Source: Vibrio cyclitrophicus (lineage in GTDB: Bacteria > Pseudomonadota > Gammaproteobacteria > Enterobacterales > Vibrionaceae). Taken from it: 64,000 bases of DNA. The position numbers and the translations under genes were made by a program. The stretch spans positions 2,170,001 through 2,234,000 of the forward strand of contig NZ_AP025480.1 in NCBI RefSeq assembly GCF_024347435.1, read 5' to 3'. Of this stretch, positions 1-11,000 are shown in pieces (the stretch's first letter is position 1; each line of letters opens with the position of its first letter). Under the pieces are notes generated by a model. It did no database searches. It worked only from the letters and a program-made list of their open reading frames with translations, and was not told where the DNA came from.

Positions 1-170
1 GGATCGTTTGCCAAGCCTAAATAGTCATTACTCGAAAAATTAATGAAGTTAGAACCTTCACTATTAAGCAAAGGGCTATTGCTGTTTTCGAGTACCTTAA
101 GTTGACGAGTTAGCCCTTGCTCGCGACGATGAGCAAGGGCACTTTTGATGCGAGATTTAAACAGTGGCAT
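1..170 (-). CDS. bioF: 8-amino-7-oxononanoate synthase, N-terminal part (cut by window edge)
   Basis: Reading from the ATG at 170 towards the window start gives 56 codons without a stop. The peptide starts [12 protein letters not shown] and contains [16 protein letters not shown], the N-terminal signature of BioF, the PLP enzyme that condenses pimeloyl-ACP with alanine in biotin synthesis. The ATG lies inside the end of bioB in another frame, so the two genes overlap by 14 bases, which suggests translational coupling in a bioBF operon. The catalytic domain lies outside the window. Identification rests on the N-terminus and on the standard bioB-bioF order. Confidence 0.9.
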   Translation of the reverse strand, partial: MPLFKSRIKSALAHRREQGLTRQLKVLENSNSPLLNSEGSNFINFSSNDYLGLAND

Positions 171-1209
171 CGTAGAACATGTCATCTTTCGTTGGACGAG
201 CAGCAACGCGCTCCACCACTTGATCTAACAGTTCATTTTCTTGAATTTCGTCAGGCTTTTGAGCCACCTGTTGGCTATTGATACCCAACTTCTTAAACAA
301 CTGCATATCCGTGTCTTCGTCTGGGTTTGGCGTAGTAAGTAACTTACAGCCGTAGAAGATAGAATTTGCACCCGCCATGAAACACATCGCTTGCATCTGT
401 TCATTCATGTTCTCACGACCTGCAGATAGACGAACCGCAGACATTGGCATCATGATGCGAGCAATCGCAATAAGCTTAATGAAGTCAAAAGACTCAACAT
501 CATCAACGTTTTCCATCGGTGTGCCTTTCACTTTTACGAGCATGTTGATTGGCACACTCTCAGGGTGTACTGGAAGGTTAGCCAGTTCTACAAGTAGACC
601 CGCACGATCATTGGTGCTTTCACCCATACCAATAATACCACCAGAACAGATCTTCATACCGGCATCACGCACGTGAGATAATGTATCTAAACGATCTTGG
701 TAAGTACGAGTAGTAATGATGCTGCCGTAGAACTCCGGAGAAGTATCAAGGTTGTGGTTGTAGTAATCCAGACCGGCATCCGCTAACTCGCCAGCTTGAT
801 CGGGCGTTAGCATACCTAGCGTCATACAGGTTTCTAGGCCCATGCCTTTCACACCTTTGATCATGTCAGTTAGGTGAGGCATATCGCGTTCTTTCGGATT
901 TTTCCATGCCGCGCCCATACAGAAACGAGTCGAACCCGCGTTTTTGGCTTTTTGCGCCGCATCCAAAACACGCTCGACTTCCATTAAGCGTTCTTTGTCG
1001 ACATCCGTTCGGTAGTGAGCACTTTGAGGGCAGTATTTACAGTCTTCAGGACAAGCACCGGTTTTAATCGATAGAAGCGTACTCACCTGCACGTGGTTGT
1101 GCTCTTGGTACTGTCTATGAACCACTTGAGCTTCAAACATTAAATCCATAAACGGTTTTTCAAGCAGTGCTCTTACTTCAGCAACTGTCCAGTCATGACG
1201 AACTTCCAC
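157..1209 (-). CDS. bioB: biotin synthase
   Basis: Radical-SAM enzyme that inserts sulfur into dethiobiotin, the last step of biotin synthesis. The cluster-binding motif [12 protein letters not shown] is present. The frame is open up to 1287, but I place the start at the GTG at 1209: it gives 350 residues and puts the motif cysteines at 53, 57 and 60, the same numbers as in E. coli BioB, and a purine-rich AAAAAGGAT lies just upstream. Starting at 1287 would put the start codon next to the BirA operator. The gene is first in a bioBF operon on the minus strand, divergent from bioA, and its stop overlaps bioF. Confidence 0.97.
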   Translation of the reverse strand: MEVRHDWTVAEVRALLEKPFMDLMFEAQVVHRQYQEHNHVQVSTLLSIKTGACPEDCKYCPQSAHYRTDVDKERLMEVERVLDAAQKAKNAGSTRFCMGAAWKNPKERDMPHLTDMIKGVKGMGLETCMTLGMLTPDQAGELADAGLDYYNHNLDTSPEFYGSIITTRTYQDRLDTLSHVRDAGMKICSGGIIGMGESTNDRAGLLVELANLPVHPESVPINMLVKVKGTPMENVDDVESFDFIKLIAIARIMMPMSAVRLSAGRENMNEQMQAMCFMAGANSIFYGCKLLTTPNPDEDTDMQLFKKLGINSQQVAQKPDEIQENELLDQVVERVAARPTKDDMFYDATV

Positions 1210-1296
1210 GTGTCGATCCTTTTTATTATTTGATATTACATCTCTATCAATAGAGATTGTATTTATGCTTGGATAGTCTACCGACAAGCTTTAGAC

Positions 1297-1328
1297 TGTC
1301 AACACATTGATAATATAAAAAGTTTACA
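1297..1328. promoter_or_regulatory. BirA-type biotin operator between bioB and bioA
   Basis: TGTCAAC (1297-1303) and GTTTACA (1322-1328) are separated by 18 bases. This is the arrangement of the E. coli bio operator (TGTAAAC-N18-GTTTACA) with one mismatch in the left arm. It sits between the divergent bioB and bioA genes, where BirA-biotinyl-AMP would repress both. The assignment is by pattern and context. Confidence 0.85.
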
Positions 1329-1365
1329 TGTGGTTACTTTTAAACCACAAAAAATGGGAGTTACT

Positions 1366-2643
1366 ATGGATCTCGCCTTTGATCGCCAGCATATCTGGCA
1401 TCCCTACACATCAACGTTAACACCTCTGACCTGCTATCCAGTCACCAATGCAGACGGTGTTTACCTAGAATTAGAAGGTGGAAAACGCATTGTTGATGGC
1501 ATGTCATCTTGGTGGTCAACCATCCATGGCTACAACCACCCAGCATTAAATGCAGCCGCTCACAGCCAAATCGATAAAGTTTCACACGTTATGTTCGGTG
1601 GTATCACCCACCAACCCGCTATCGATCTATGTAAAAAGCTTTTGAATCTCGCGCCAAATAATCTTGAACATGTATTCTTGGCCGACTCTGGCTCGGTAGC
1701 CGTGGAAGTTAGCCTAAAAATGGCACTGCAGTATTGGCACGCTAAAGGGCAACCTCGTTCAAAGTTTCTCACGCTAAGAGATGGCTACCATGGCGATACC
1801 TTTGCAGCGATGTCAGTCACTGACCCAGCTAACTCAATGCATAGCCTTTACAAAGGTTTTTTGCCTGAACACATTTTTGCAGACTCTCCGAAAACAGGTT
1901 TTTGGGATCAATGGAATGCGAGCGACACAAACAGCTTTCGAGAAAAGCTAGCCGCACACCACCAAGAAGTTGCTGCCGTGATCTTAGAGCCAATCGTTCA
2001 AGGTGCTGGCGGTATGCGTATCTACCATCCTGAATTTCTGAGACAGGTTCGCTTGCTGTGTGATGAATTCAACGTATTACTTATCTTGGATGAGATTGCG
2101 ACCGGATTTGGCCGTACAGGGAAACTTTTTGCTTGCGAACATGCCGATATTCAACCGGATATCTTATGTGTAGGTAAGGCGCTAACTGGTGGCTACATGA
2201 CCCTTTCAGCAACGCTTGCGAGTAAAGAAGTTGCTGACACAGTATGTGGCGGTGAAGCGCGTTGTTTTATGCACGGTCCAACATTTATGGGTAACCCATT
2301 AGCTTGCGCGGTAGGTGCGGCAAGCTTGTCCATCATAGAGCAAGGCGATTGGCAAAATCAGACTCAACAAATTGAACAACTTTTCTCTGAGTTGCTACCG
2401 CCTTTGCGAGAGTATGATCTTGTCAAAGATGTTCGCTGGTTGGGAGCGATTGGCGTTGTTGAAACCCATACACCTGTCGATATGGAAACCATCCAAGCTC
2501 ACTTTGTTGAACAAGGGGTTTGGATTCGTCCATTTGGTAAGTTGATTTATATGATGCCTCCCTTCATTAGCAAGCCTGAGCACATCGAGAAACTTGTTTC
2601 CGCTATTAATTGCGCATTAAAAGATCGCCACTGCTTTAAATAG
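1366..2643 (+). CDS. bioA: adenosylmethionine-8-amino-7-oxononanoate aminotransferase
   Basis: Class-III PLP aminotransferase that makes 7,8-diaminopelargonic acid with SAM as amino donor. The protein has the BioA-typical HIWHPYTS start, DGMSSWWSTIHGYNHP, LILDEIATGFGRTG, and the PLP lysine in VGKALTGGYMT (about residue 271). I chose the ATG at 1366 because GGGAG lies eight bases before it and it gives 425 residues starting MDLAFDRQHIWHPY, as in the family; the frame extends to 1330, close to the operator. It is monocistronic and divergent from bioBF, under the shared BirA operator. Confidence 0.96.
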   Translation: MDLAFDRQHIWHPYTSTLTPLTCYPVTNADGVYLELEGGKRIVDGMSSWWSTIHGYNHPALNAAAHSQIDKVSHVMFGGITHQPAIDLCKKLLNLAPNNLEHVFLADSGSVAVEVSLKMALQYWHAKGQPRSKFLTLRDGYHGDTFAAMSVTDPANSMHSLYKGFLPEHIFADSPKTGFWDQWNASDTNSFREKLAAHHQEVAAVILEPIVQGAGGMRIYHPEFLRQVRLLCDEFNVLLILDEIATGFGRTGKLFACEHADIQPDILCVGKALTGGYMTLSATLASKEVADTVCGGEARCFMHGPTFMGNPLACAVGAASLSIIEQGDWQNQTQQIEQLFSELLPPLREYDLVKDVRWLGAIGVVETHTPVDMETIQAHFVEQGVWIRPFGKLIYMMPPFISKPEHIEKLVSAINCALKDRHCFK

Positions 2644-2658
2644 AAGACAAAGCTATTA

Positions 2659-2709
2659 CCTCTCCTTACTGGTTCATTTGCTATCTGCAATATTGAAGTT
2701 AAGGAGAGG
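2659..2709. repeat. inverted repeat after bioA
   Basis: CCTCTCCTTA and TAAGGAGAGG form a perfect 10-bp inverted repeat with a loop of about 31 bases. Each arm is followed by a near-copy of CTGGTTCATT. There is no T tract, so it is not a typical intrinsic terminator, although it lies where bioA should terminate. Confidence 0.4.
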
Positions 2710-2747
2710 CCGGTTCATTATTATCGACAATAGAGAACGACCGCCTT

Positions 2748-3014
2748 CTAACGAAGTTGGCTGTCTTTACTTGCTCTGCGATTGAACAATGAGTGACGAT
2801 ACGCAACGTGTTCAAACATGGACTGGCATCCAATACAGAAACGCACGCCTTTAATTGCTAGCCGTCTCTTTTCTGATATCTCATCACCGCACTCGTCACA
2901 ATAATGCAAGCTTTCCCCACTTTGAATGTTCCCTCTTACACGAGAGAACTCATCATCAATGGTATTTTGAATTTGCTGACTGACGCTATCGTCACCTGCC
3001 AATCCTACGGCCAT
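2748..3014 (-). CDS. ybiI: DksA/TraR-type C4 zinc-finger protein, YbiI-like
   Basis: An 88-residue protein, the same length as E. coli YbiI, with the four zinc cysteines in CDECG and CIGC (about residues 39-61) and the YbiI-like end RRASKDSQLR. DksA/TraR proteins bind RNA polymerase through the secondary channel, but the short YbiI branch lacks the long coiled coil and its role is unknown. A strong GGAGGA ribosome site supports the start at 3014. It is a single gene between bioA and serS, with its own promoter and a palindrome upstream. Confidence 0.85.
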   Translation of the reverse strand: MAVGLAGDDSVSQQIQNTIDDEFSRVRGNIQSGESLHYCDECGDEISEKRRLAIKGVRFCIGCQSMFEHVAYRHSLFNRRASKDSQLR

Positions 3015-3049
3015 AAGTCCTCCTCTGTATTTGCATGAGAAAATTTGTA

Positions 3050-3074
3050 CCTACCGCGGTAGGAGCGCATTATA
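3050..3074 (-). promoter_or_regulatory. Probable ybiI promoter with a 14-bp palindrome at the transcription start
   Basis: On the minus strand there is a consensus -10 TATAAT (3069-3074), and a few bases downstream the perfect palindrome CCTACCGCGGTAGG (3050-3063), about 36 bases before the ybiI ATG. The palindrome would cover the transcription start, a usual repressor position. No regulator is identified. Confidence 0.5.
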
Positions 3075-3181
3075 ACCATTTTTTAGTGGTGTAATAATAA
3101 CCTAAATTAGAGAAACGCTATTACAAATGAGTAATGAAATTGACCCTCGACTCACTGCTTTCCGGTGTAACAGATAATAAA

Positions 3182-3207
3182 AAAACCCAGCCGATTGACT
3201 GGGTTTT
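3182..3207 (-). terminator. intrinsic terminator of serS
   Basis: AAAACCCAG and CTGGGTTTT flank an 8-base loop; on the minus strand the stem ends in a long T run, 20 bases after the serS stop. Confidence 0.9.
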
Positions 3208-3226
3208 CGTATAACAGTTTTACTGA

Positions 3227-4549
<1,323 letters not shown>

Positions 4550-4676
4550 TTAGTTATTTGAATATTCAGTAGATTGCTACTGAATCACTGCTAAACCCCT
4601 AAAACTGGTGCTATTTCAACCAATTTATAACGATTTAATTGAATTTTTATGACTAGGTAACGATATCCAAAAAAGA

Positions 4677-6032
4677 CTACTTTTCATAGCGTTTTTGTGG
4701 GCTTTTTGCGTCCAAATCCGCCAGATAATCTAGCTTCTCGCCAATTTTTGTCTCTAAGCCTCGTTTTGTTGGGAAATAGTATTGCTTCTCTCCCATTTCA
4801 GGAGGCAGATACTTTTCACCAGCCGCGTAGGCTCCTGGTTCGTCATGAGCATAACGGTATTCTTGCCCATAGCCCATGTCCTTCATCAAAGTTGTAGGTG
4901 CATTTCGCAAATGATGAGGGACTTCATATTCAGGAAGGTTGTGAGCATCTGCTAGAGCTTGCTTCCAAGCAGTGTAAACAGCGTTACTCTTTGGTGCACA
5001 CGCAAGATAAACTACCGCCTGCGCAATAGCACGTTCCCCTTCTGCTGGGCCAATGCGAGTGAAACAATCCCAAGCCGACATTGCGACCTGCATTGCTCTT
5101 GGATCAGCATTGCCAATATCTTCAGAAGCAATCGCCAGCAAACGCCTTACGATATACAAAGGGTCACAACCCGCTGCAATCATTCTTGCTGACCAATACA
5201 AAGCCGCGTCAGGGTTTGAGCCACGAATCGATTTATGAACAGCGGAGATCAAGTCGTACCAAATATCACCCTTGTTATCGAAACGAGCAACCTTCTCGCC
5301 AGCCACTTCAGCTAACAACTGCAACGTTATCGCTTTCTCGCCTTTATCGTTGTCTTCTGCCATGTCATATAAAAGCTCAAGATAGTTGAGCGACATGCGT
5401 GCATCACCGTTGACCAGTTCAGCAAGGCGATCTAATACATTATCAGCAAAATTGGCCGACATATCACCTAACCCACGCTGTTTATCTTCGATAGCTTGGC
5501 GAATGACAAGGGAGATATCATCTGTATTCAGCGAAGTCAGTTTGTAAACACGCGCACGCGACAACAAAGCGTTGTTCAATTCAAAAGAAGGGTTTTCAGT
5601 CGTCGCGCCAATAAAGGTTACAGTGCCATCTTCAATATGCGGCAGAAAGGCATCTTGCTGGCTTTTGTTAAAGCGATGGACTTCGTCCACGAACAGGATA
5701 GTTCTGCGTCCTGCTTGCTTGTTCTCACGCGCTTTTTCAATGGCGATACGAATGTCTTTTACACCCGAGGTTACTGCCGATACGCGTTCAACCTCTGCGT
5801 TAGCATAGTTTGCTGCTACTTCCGCTAACGTGGTTTTACCGGTGCCAGGAGGCCCCCACAAAACCATCGAGTGGATATGGCCCGCTTCCAATGCCCTGCG
5901 AAGCGGTTTACCTGGACCTAATATATGCTGCTGACCTATGTACTGTTCGACAGTTTCAGGCCTCATACGAGCAGCAAGGGGACGAAAATCTTCGTCCCCT
6001 GCAAAATCTAAGCTGTAATTACTCAATTGCAA
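4677..6032 (-). CDS. rarA: replication-associated recombination protein A (AAA+ ATPase)
   Basis: RarA (MgsA) is a clamp-loader-like AAA+ ATPase that acts at stalled replication forks. Visible motifs are Walker [10 protein letters not shown] (about residue 57-65), Walker [10 protein letters not shown], sensor 1 GATTENPSF, and the C-terminal tetramerisation domain ending with the conserved [14 protein letters not shown]. The length of 451 residues fits the family. It lies 63 bases after lolA and upstream of serS, as in E. coli and other Vibrio. Confidence 0.96.
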   Translation of the reverse strand: MQLSNYSLDFAGDEDFRPLAARMRPETVEQYIGQQHILGPGKPLRRALEAGHIHSMVLWGPPGTGKTTLAEVAANYANAEVERVSAVTSGVKDIRIAIEKARENKQAGRRTILFVDEVHRFNKSQQDAFLPHIEDGTVTFIGATTENPSFELNNALLSRARVYKLTSLNTDDISLVIRQAIEDKQRGLGDMSANFADNVLDRLAELVNGDARMSLNYLELLYDMAEDNDKGEKAITLQLLAEVAGEKVARFDNKGDIWYDLISAVHKSIRGSNPDAALYWSARMIAAGCDPLYIVRRLLAIASEDIGNADPRAMQVAMSAWDCFTRIGPAEGERAIAQAVVYLACAPKSNAVYTAWKQALADAHNLPEYEVPHHLRNAPTTLMKDMGYGQEYRYAHDEPGAYAAGEKYLPPEMGEKQYYFPTKRGLETKIGEKLDYLADLDAKSPQKRYEK

Positions 6033-6095
6033 TCTCTTGATTCATTGATGGCATCAATGCCTATCGACATGCTACCAAACGATCTGCGGTCTAGA

Positions 6096-6695
6096 TCAGT
6101 TTCTTTGGTCGTCGACCTCGACACCTTCCGGCGCCACAAAAGTAAAGCGGTCTGCTGCAGGTTTACCTAAGTCGACGTTGCTAAAGGTAAACTCACCTTT
6201 CTGACCATCTTGTTCAATCACATTAAAGCCCTGAACAATGCCTTTTTCGTTGATATTAATCTGGAAGTCACCCTGATTCGAGTCGACTGCCGTTGGTGTT
6301 AGTGTAAATTGATTACCCGACTGCGCTACGTTGTAGTTATCCCAATCGCTTTCTTGGTTACGTGTCAGCAGCACAAAAGGTGTTTGCGATGTTGCTTGTT
6401 CTTGCCAGTAAATACTCACTTGCTCAATGAATGGGCTGTAATACCACAAGCTTTGACCGTCAGATACCAGTAGGTTTTCATCAGGGAAAGTGGTTTCCCA
6501 ACGGAATAAGCTTGGGCGTGCAATCTCTACCGTGCCCTCACCTTCCATAACGACATCACCATCAGGGCTCGTCACGACTTGTTTAAAGTCAGCGCTAAAA
6601 CCTGCGTTCAATGCTAAGCGACTACTCAGTTCTTCTTTCGGAGAAGCCAACACTGAGAAACTCATAAATAGAAGTGCGAATACTTTTTTCATCAA
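6096..6695 (-). CDS. lolA: outer-membrane lipoprotein carrier protein LolA
   Basis: Periplasmic chaperone that takes lipoproteins from LolCDE to LolB. The N-terminus [17 protein letters not shown] is a signal peptide with predicted cleavage before SPKEEL, and the mature part has the LolA pattern with [16 protein letters not shown]. 199 residues is normal. Two adjacent Met codons leave the start uncertain by one residue. Its partner genes lolCDE are at 29.1-32.2 kb. The usual ftsK-lolA linkage is interrupted here by a repeat element. Confidence 0.96.
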   Translation of the reverse strand: MMKKVFALLFMSFSVLASPKEELSSRLALNAGFSADFKQVVTSPDGDVVMEGEGTVEIARPSLFRWETTFPDENLLVSDGQSLWYYSPFIEQVSIYWQEQATSQTPFVLLTRNQESDWDNYNVAQSGNQFTLTPTAVDSNQGDFQININEKGIVQGFNVIEQDGQKGEFTFSNVDLGKPAADRFTFVAPEGVEVDDQRN

Positions 6696-6759
6696 TAATC
6701 CTGTTAGAACATACGTCGGTCATATTTTCGATTTGACCGACTTAATGGGTATAAGTTCA

Positions 6760-7054
6760 TAGGGCGTGTTGACCTTTCGTGGTTGAATTTTGTTCGGATG
6801 GGGACGCCTAGTCAAAAGCGTTTTAATCGCGGCGAGGGGGAAGTAGCCTAGTCATTCTAAGCAAATCTCCCTCAACAAAGAGTAAAACGCTTTTTGCGGG
6901 GGCGCCCAGCTCGAACCCTTCGGGCAGCGTTTGCTGGTCATTTCTACTACGTTATCGCCTTCTCATGTAGGCTAGCTACACATCAAAGCCTCTGCCTTGT
7001 ATAAATACCCAGCAACTCGCTGCAAAAAACAGCTCGAAAGATCTACACGCCCTA
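6760..7054. mobile_element. MITE-like 295-bp element with terminal inverted repeats
   Basis: The region between ftsK and lolA is bounded by 20-bp terminal inverted repeats, 6760-6779 and 7035-7054, that match at 18 of 20 positions (left arm begins TAGGGCGTGTTGACC, right arm ends ACACGCCCTA). Inside, AAAAGCGTTTTA (6814-6825) pairs with TAAAACGCTTTT (6883-6894), flanked by further pairing GACGCC/GGCGCC and GAGGGG/CCCTC, giving one long hairpin; GAACCCTTCGGG makes a small extra hairpin. No open reading frame of transposase type is present. The dinucleotide TA at both ends is compatible with a TA target. It looks like a non-autonomous transposable or structured repeat element. I see no second copy in the window. 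Confidence 0.7.
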
Positions 7055-7060
7055 GTAGAA

Positions 7061-10000
7061 CTAATCTTTTGGTGGAGCTGGTGCCAAGACTTCTCTGTTA
7101 CCGTTATGTCCAGGAGCACTGACGATACCTTGAGCTTCAAGTTGCTCGACAATTCTTGCTGCACGGTTGTAGCCAATCTTAAATCGACGTTGGACACCAG
7201 AAACTGAACCACGACGCGAATGGACCACATGTTCAACAACTTGGTCAAACAAAGGGTCGACTTCTTCATCGCCTTCCATTTTCTCACCTGGCAGCAAAGT
7301 TTCAGGCGTCTGTTCACCGTTAGTGATCTCATCAATATAGTTTGGCTTACCGCGTGCTTTCCAGTTATTCACGACTGCATGTACATCATCATCAGATGCA
7401 AAGGCACCGTGTACACGAGTTGTATGACTAGAACCCGGAGGCAAGTACAGCATATCACCCATACCCAATAGTGACTCGGCACCACCTTGATCAAGGATAG
7501 TTCTTGAATCCGTTTTGGTTGATACCGTAAAGGCCACACGCGTTGGGATGTTAGCTTTGATAAGACCGGTAATAACATCCACTGATGGACGTTGAGTCGC
7601 TAAGATCAAGTGGACGCCAGCCGCACGTGCCTTCTGCGCCAAACGAGCAATAAGTTCTTCAACTTTCTTACCAACGACCATAATTAGGTCGGCAAATTCA
7701 TCGACGATAACCACAATGTAAGGCAACTTCTCTAGCAATGGCGCTTCAGGATCCATGCTGTCACCCGGTTTCCACAGTGGGTCATGGATTGGATGACCCG
7801 CTTCCGCGGCCATCTTCAATTTGTCGTTGTAGCCTTTAATGTTACGAACACCAAGTGCTGACATCAATTTATAACGACGTTCCATTTCGCCTACACACCA
7901 ACGAAGGGCATTAGACGCATCTTTCATGTCGGTTACCACTTCAGACAACAGATGAGGGATACCTTCGTAAACCGATAGTTCAAGCATTTTCGGGTCAATC
8001 ATAATGAAACGAACATCTTCAGGTGATGCTTTGTATAGCATACTCAAGATCATCACGTTCACACCTACCGATTTACCAGAGCCGGTTGTACCTGCAACCA
8101 GAACATGTGGCATCTTAGACAGATCAGCAATAACCGCTTCACCTGCGATGTCTTGTCCTAGAACGACTGTCGTTGGTGATTTTGCTTCTTGGAACTGAGG
8201 GCTCGCAACCACATCAGAGAAGAATACCGTTTGACGACTCATGTTTGGCAGTTCTAAGCCAACATAAGGTTTACCCGGGATTACCTCTACGACACGCACT
8301 GCCAAAGCAGACAATGAACGCGCTAAGTCCATAGATAGACCAGAGATACGGCTCACTTTTACACCAGGGGCAAGGTCGAGCTCAAATCGGGTGATCACTG
8401 GGCCAGGGAAAATATCAACGACTTCGGCTTTAATCTTGTAATCGGCAAGTTTAGACTCAACAAGACGAGCAATGGCTTCTAGCGCATCACGATCAATAAA
8501 GGTTTCACGCTTTTCAGGGTGGAACAGTAATTCAAGCGTCGGCAATGGCTCTGCAGGTTTCGGCAAGTTAACATCTTGTTGAACTAAAAACGGGTTTTGT
8601 GTCGCCGCGATATTCGCTTGGGCTTCAGAAACAAGGTTTTGGAATGCCGCGACATCTTGGTCTTGATGTACAGGTTCTTCTTCTGTTACCTCTTCCCAAG
8701 GAAGATCAACAACTGGTGCTTGGTTCTGCTCAGTCGTTTGCGTCAGCTCTTGTTCATAAGATGACGGAGCAAGTGGCCCTTCATCATTATCAATAGGTTC
8801 AGCGTCTAGCTCTGAATTAGGTTCAAAGCTTTGCTCTTCCGTTGTCTCGAAAGGCGCTGAGAATTCTTGTGGTGTTTCTTCTATTTCACCCATTGGCGAA
8901 GCGTATAGAGATTCTGGTTGAACATCTTCCGCATCGAACTCGTTATTTACTTCTGGTGAGCTATCCATTACTGGTTCTACACTGTCAACAACCGTTTCAG
9001 TAGGATGAACTGCTGGTTGCTCTTCCTGCATGTATTGCTGATACGCGATCTGAGATTCATGCGCGTCAACCTGATCCTGTTCTGCGAGGTCATCTTCATA
9101 CATAGCCGCATTTTCTAGCTGCTCTATCGTTGCATTCAACTGCTTAGAACGCTCAACACCTTCTTCTAAAGTCTCCTCTGGCGCTTGGTAAACAGGAGCT
9201 ACAGAGATCGGTTGTGCTGTAGCACTTTCGTTTTGAATGGATGCTTGCTCATGGGTAGAATCGTCTTGCTTCTTCACTGCCTCTAAAGGCATGTGAATAT
9301 TGTACTGGCGCTTCTGTGGCACAGCATTATCAATGGTATTGCTCGCCGCTCCTGAAGATTCAGCCGTTGCAGAGAAGCTCATGGTTGGATCAAGGGAGTC
9401 TTGTTCTGCTTCTTTACTCTGTTCTTCAGCACTGTCTTCTATAGCGGGTAAATCTCGATAATTTGGCTGCTTATGACGATCTTCCAATCGTTCTCGGTCG
9501 GCAGATTCTTTCAGTTCAGGTTCGAGCAACTCTTGATCTTGTCCACGAACTTTGTTTACAGCAGACGTAAAGAATTTAATTGCACCTTCACCCAACCATT
9601 CAACAATGCTTAACCAAGAAATCCCCGTTAGCAGAGTAAAGCCAGCTCCCCATAAGAAAAGCAGAACCAATGTACTGCCAAGAACGTTTAACGTTGGAAG
9701 CGCAAGACTCGACAATACGTCACCCACTACGCCACCTGACGAAAAGTACCAAATATCGTCAAAGTTGATATCCGCTAGGCCACAACTCGTAAGAATAAGA
9801 ACCGTAAGACCAAGTAAGCGAGTACCCCACAGCATAAAATCAATCTGTTCGTCTTCATTGCGCTTACGGAACAGTACCCACGCAGTCACCGTCACCAATA
9901 TAGGTAATGGGTAAGCCAGAGAACCAAACACAAAGAAAAGTGTATCAGCCAACCATGCACCTACATAGCCACCGGCATTTTGAATGTCACCACCCCATGC

Positions 10001-10186
10001 AGTTTGCGACCATGATGGGTCAGCTGGGCTGAAAGTTAATAACGCAACGGCAAGTAGAATAGAGAAGAGAACGCCCAGAATCAGGCTGCACTCTCTAAGA
10101 CGTTGAGAACCATTTAAACGAGGAGACTGAGGCTCTTCACTCGTTTTAATGATTGTTTCTACTTTATTACTGCTCTGCTTGAACAT
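7061..10186 (-). CDS. ftsK: DNA translocase FtsK
   Basis: Septal DNA pump that clears and unlinks chromosome termini through XerCD at dif. The 1041 residues comprise an N-terminal membrane domain (four to five hydrophobic segments within about residues 25-190), a long acidic Glu/Gln-rich linker (about 200-550), the RecA-like motor with Walker [14 protein letters not shown] (about residue 693-705) and Walker [16 protein letters not shown], and the C-terminal winged-helix gamma domain that reads polar KOPS sites ([20 protein letters not shown]). The linker length varies between species. It lies downstream of lrp. Its stop is only six bases from the repeat element at 6760-7054. Confidence 0.98.
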   Translation of the reverse strand: MFKQSSNKVETIIKTSEEPQSPRLNGSQRLRECSLILGVLFSILLAVALLTFSPADPSWSQTAWGGDIQNAGGYVGAWLADTLFFVFGSLAYPLPILVTVTAWVLFRKRNEDEQIDFMLWGTRLLGLTVLILTSCGLADINFDDIWYFSSGGVVGDVLSSLALPTLNVLGSTLVLLFLWGAGFTLLTGISWLSIVEWLGEGAIKFFTSAVNKVRGQDQELLEPELKESADRERLEDRHKQPNYRDLPAIEDSAEEQSKEAEQDSLDPTMSFSATAESSGAASNTIDNAVPQKRQYNIHMPLEAVKKQDDSTHEQASIQNESATAQPISVAPVYQAPEETLEEGVERSKQLNATIEQLENAAMYEDDLAEQDQVDAHESQIAYQQYMQEEQPAVHPTETVVDSVEPVMDSSPEVNNEFDAEDVQPESLYASPMGEIEETPQEFSAPFETTEEQSFEPNSELDAEPIDNDEGPLAPSSYEQELTQTTEQNQAPVVDLPWEEVTEEEPVHQDQDVAAFQNLVSEAQANIAATQNPFLVQQDVNLPKPAEPLPTLELLFHPEKRETFIDRDALEAIARLVESKLADYKIKAEVVDIFPGPVITRFELDLAPGVKVSRISGLSMDLARSLSALAVRVVEVIPGKPYVGLELPNMSRQTVFFSDVVASPQFQEAKSPTTVVLGQDIAGEAVIADLSKMPHVLVAGTTGSGKSVGVNVMILSMLYKASPEDVRFIMIDPKMLELSVYEGIPHLLSEVVTDMKDASNALRWCVGEMERRYKLMSALGVRNIKGYNDKLKMAAEAGHPIHDPLWKPGDSMDPEAPLLEKLPYIVVIVDEFADLIMVVGKKVEELIARLAQKARAAGVHLILATQRPSVDVITGLIKANIPTRVAFTVSTKTDSRTILDQGGAESLLGMGDMLYLPPGSSHTTRVHGAFASDDDVHAVVNNWKARGKPNYIDEITNGEQTPETLLPGEKMEGDEEVDPLFDQVVEHVVHSRRGSVSGVQRRFKIGYNRAARIVEQLEAQGIVSAPGHNGNREVLAPAPPKD

Positions 10187-10303
10187 AAACCAACTTAATA
10201 ATTGAACGAGATGAAAATGTCGCGAGCAGCTCGAGCCACTCGTTCCAATGAAACTACTGTTGATTTAACCATATCAAACAGAAAAACCCAATTCCAGAAA
10301 GCA

Positions 10304-10330
10304 AGAAAGCGGAACAAATGTCCGCTTTCT
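10304..10330 (-). terminator. intrinsic terminator after lrp
   Basis: AGAAAGCGGA and TCCGCTTTCT form a 10-bp stem with a 7-base loop, 20 bases after the lrp stop on the minus strand. Confidence 0.75.
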
Positions 10331-10349
10331 TTCATTTCACCAATTGTGA

Positions 10350-10844
10350 TTAACGAGTTTTAATCACAAGTTGATTAGTTTGTTTCACTTCTTCCATTAC
10401 AACGTAAGTTCGAGTGTCGTTTACGCCTGGTAGACGCAGTAACGTATCACCGAGCAACTTACGGTAAGCACCCATATCCGATACACGTGTTTTTAGAAGA
10501 TAGTCAAAATCACCCGACACTAAATGACACTCTTGGATGTCATCTAGTTTCTGAACAGCGGTGTTGAATTGTTCGAACACATCTGGAGCACCACGGTTCA
10601 ACGTAATTTCAACAAACACTAAAAGTGAAGCATCAAGGTACTGTGGGTTCAGCAACGCTGTATACCCAGTAATGTAACCTTGACGTTCTAAACGACGAAC
10701 ACGTTCAAGACATGGAGTTGGAGAAAGTCCTACTCGTTTTGAGAGTTCAACGTTTGAGATACGACCGTCTTTTTGCAACTCATTAAGAATGTTGCGGTCA
10801 ATACGATCTAGTTCCTTGGACGGCTTCTTATAATTGTCTGCCAT
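10350..10844 (-). CDS. lrp: leucine-responsive regulatory protein
   Basis: Global feast/famine regulator. Residues about 10-60 carry the helix-turn-helix (ISNVELSKRVGLSPTPCLER) and the rest is the RAM ligand-binding and oligomerisation domain. The 164 residues match enterobacterial Lrp closely, starting MADNYKKPSKELDRIDRNIL. It is divergent from the alanine dehydrogenase gene, suggesting that Lrp controls that neighbour and itself from the shared AT-rich spacer. Confidence 0.97.
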   Translation of the reverse strand: MADNYKKPSKELDRIDRNILNELQKDGRISNVELSKRVGLSPTPCLERVRRLERQGYITGYTALLNPQYLDASLLVFVEITLNRGAPDVFEQFNTAVQKLDDIQECHLVSGDFDYLLKTRVSDMGAYRKLLGDTLLRLPGVNDTRTYVVMEEVKQTNQLVIKTR

Positions 10845-11000
10845 TTTTTATTCCACCTTATTACTTCCTTGCAAAAAAATATACTACAACTTTTTAATAT
10901 TCAGTATCAAATTTTATTTAAACATATCTATACTAGATATTAATTCGACAGAATTACCCTACGCATAGATAAAACAACCAAATTATATTGAGGAGTCAGG
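10845..11000. promoter_or_regulatory. AT-rich divergent promoter region lrp/ald
   Basis: 156 bases with long A/T stretches separate the start codons of lrp and ald. Lrp and related regulators commonly control adjacent alanine dehydrogenase genes, so Lrp sites are expected here. I cannot point to one unambiguous Lrp box. Confidence 0.45.

Noticed and set aside
377..676. Open frame on the plus strand inside bioB
   Set aside because: It is a shadow of the well-conserved bioB gene and has no ribosome site or recognisable product.
1210..1287. N-terminal extension of BioB
   Set aside because: The extra 26 residues do not fit the family and would start ten bases from the BirA operator arm.
2659..2709. 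Intrinsic terminator of bioA
   Set aside because: The stem is perfect, but the loop is about 31 bases and no T run follows, so I list it only as an inverted repeat.
6976..7335. Minus-strand frame of 119 codons covering the repeat element and the end of ftsK
   Set aside because: It overlaps ftsK in another frame, has no recognised similarity and mixes repeat and ftsK sequence, so it is a chance frame.
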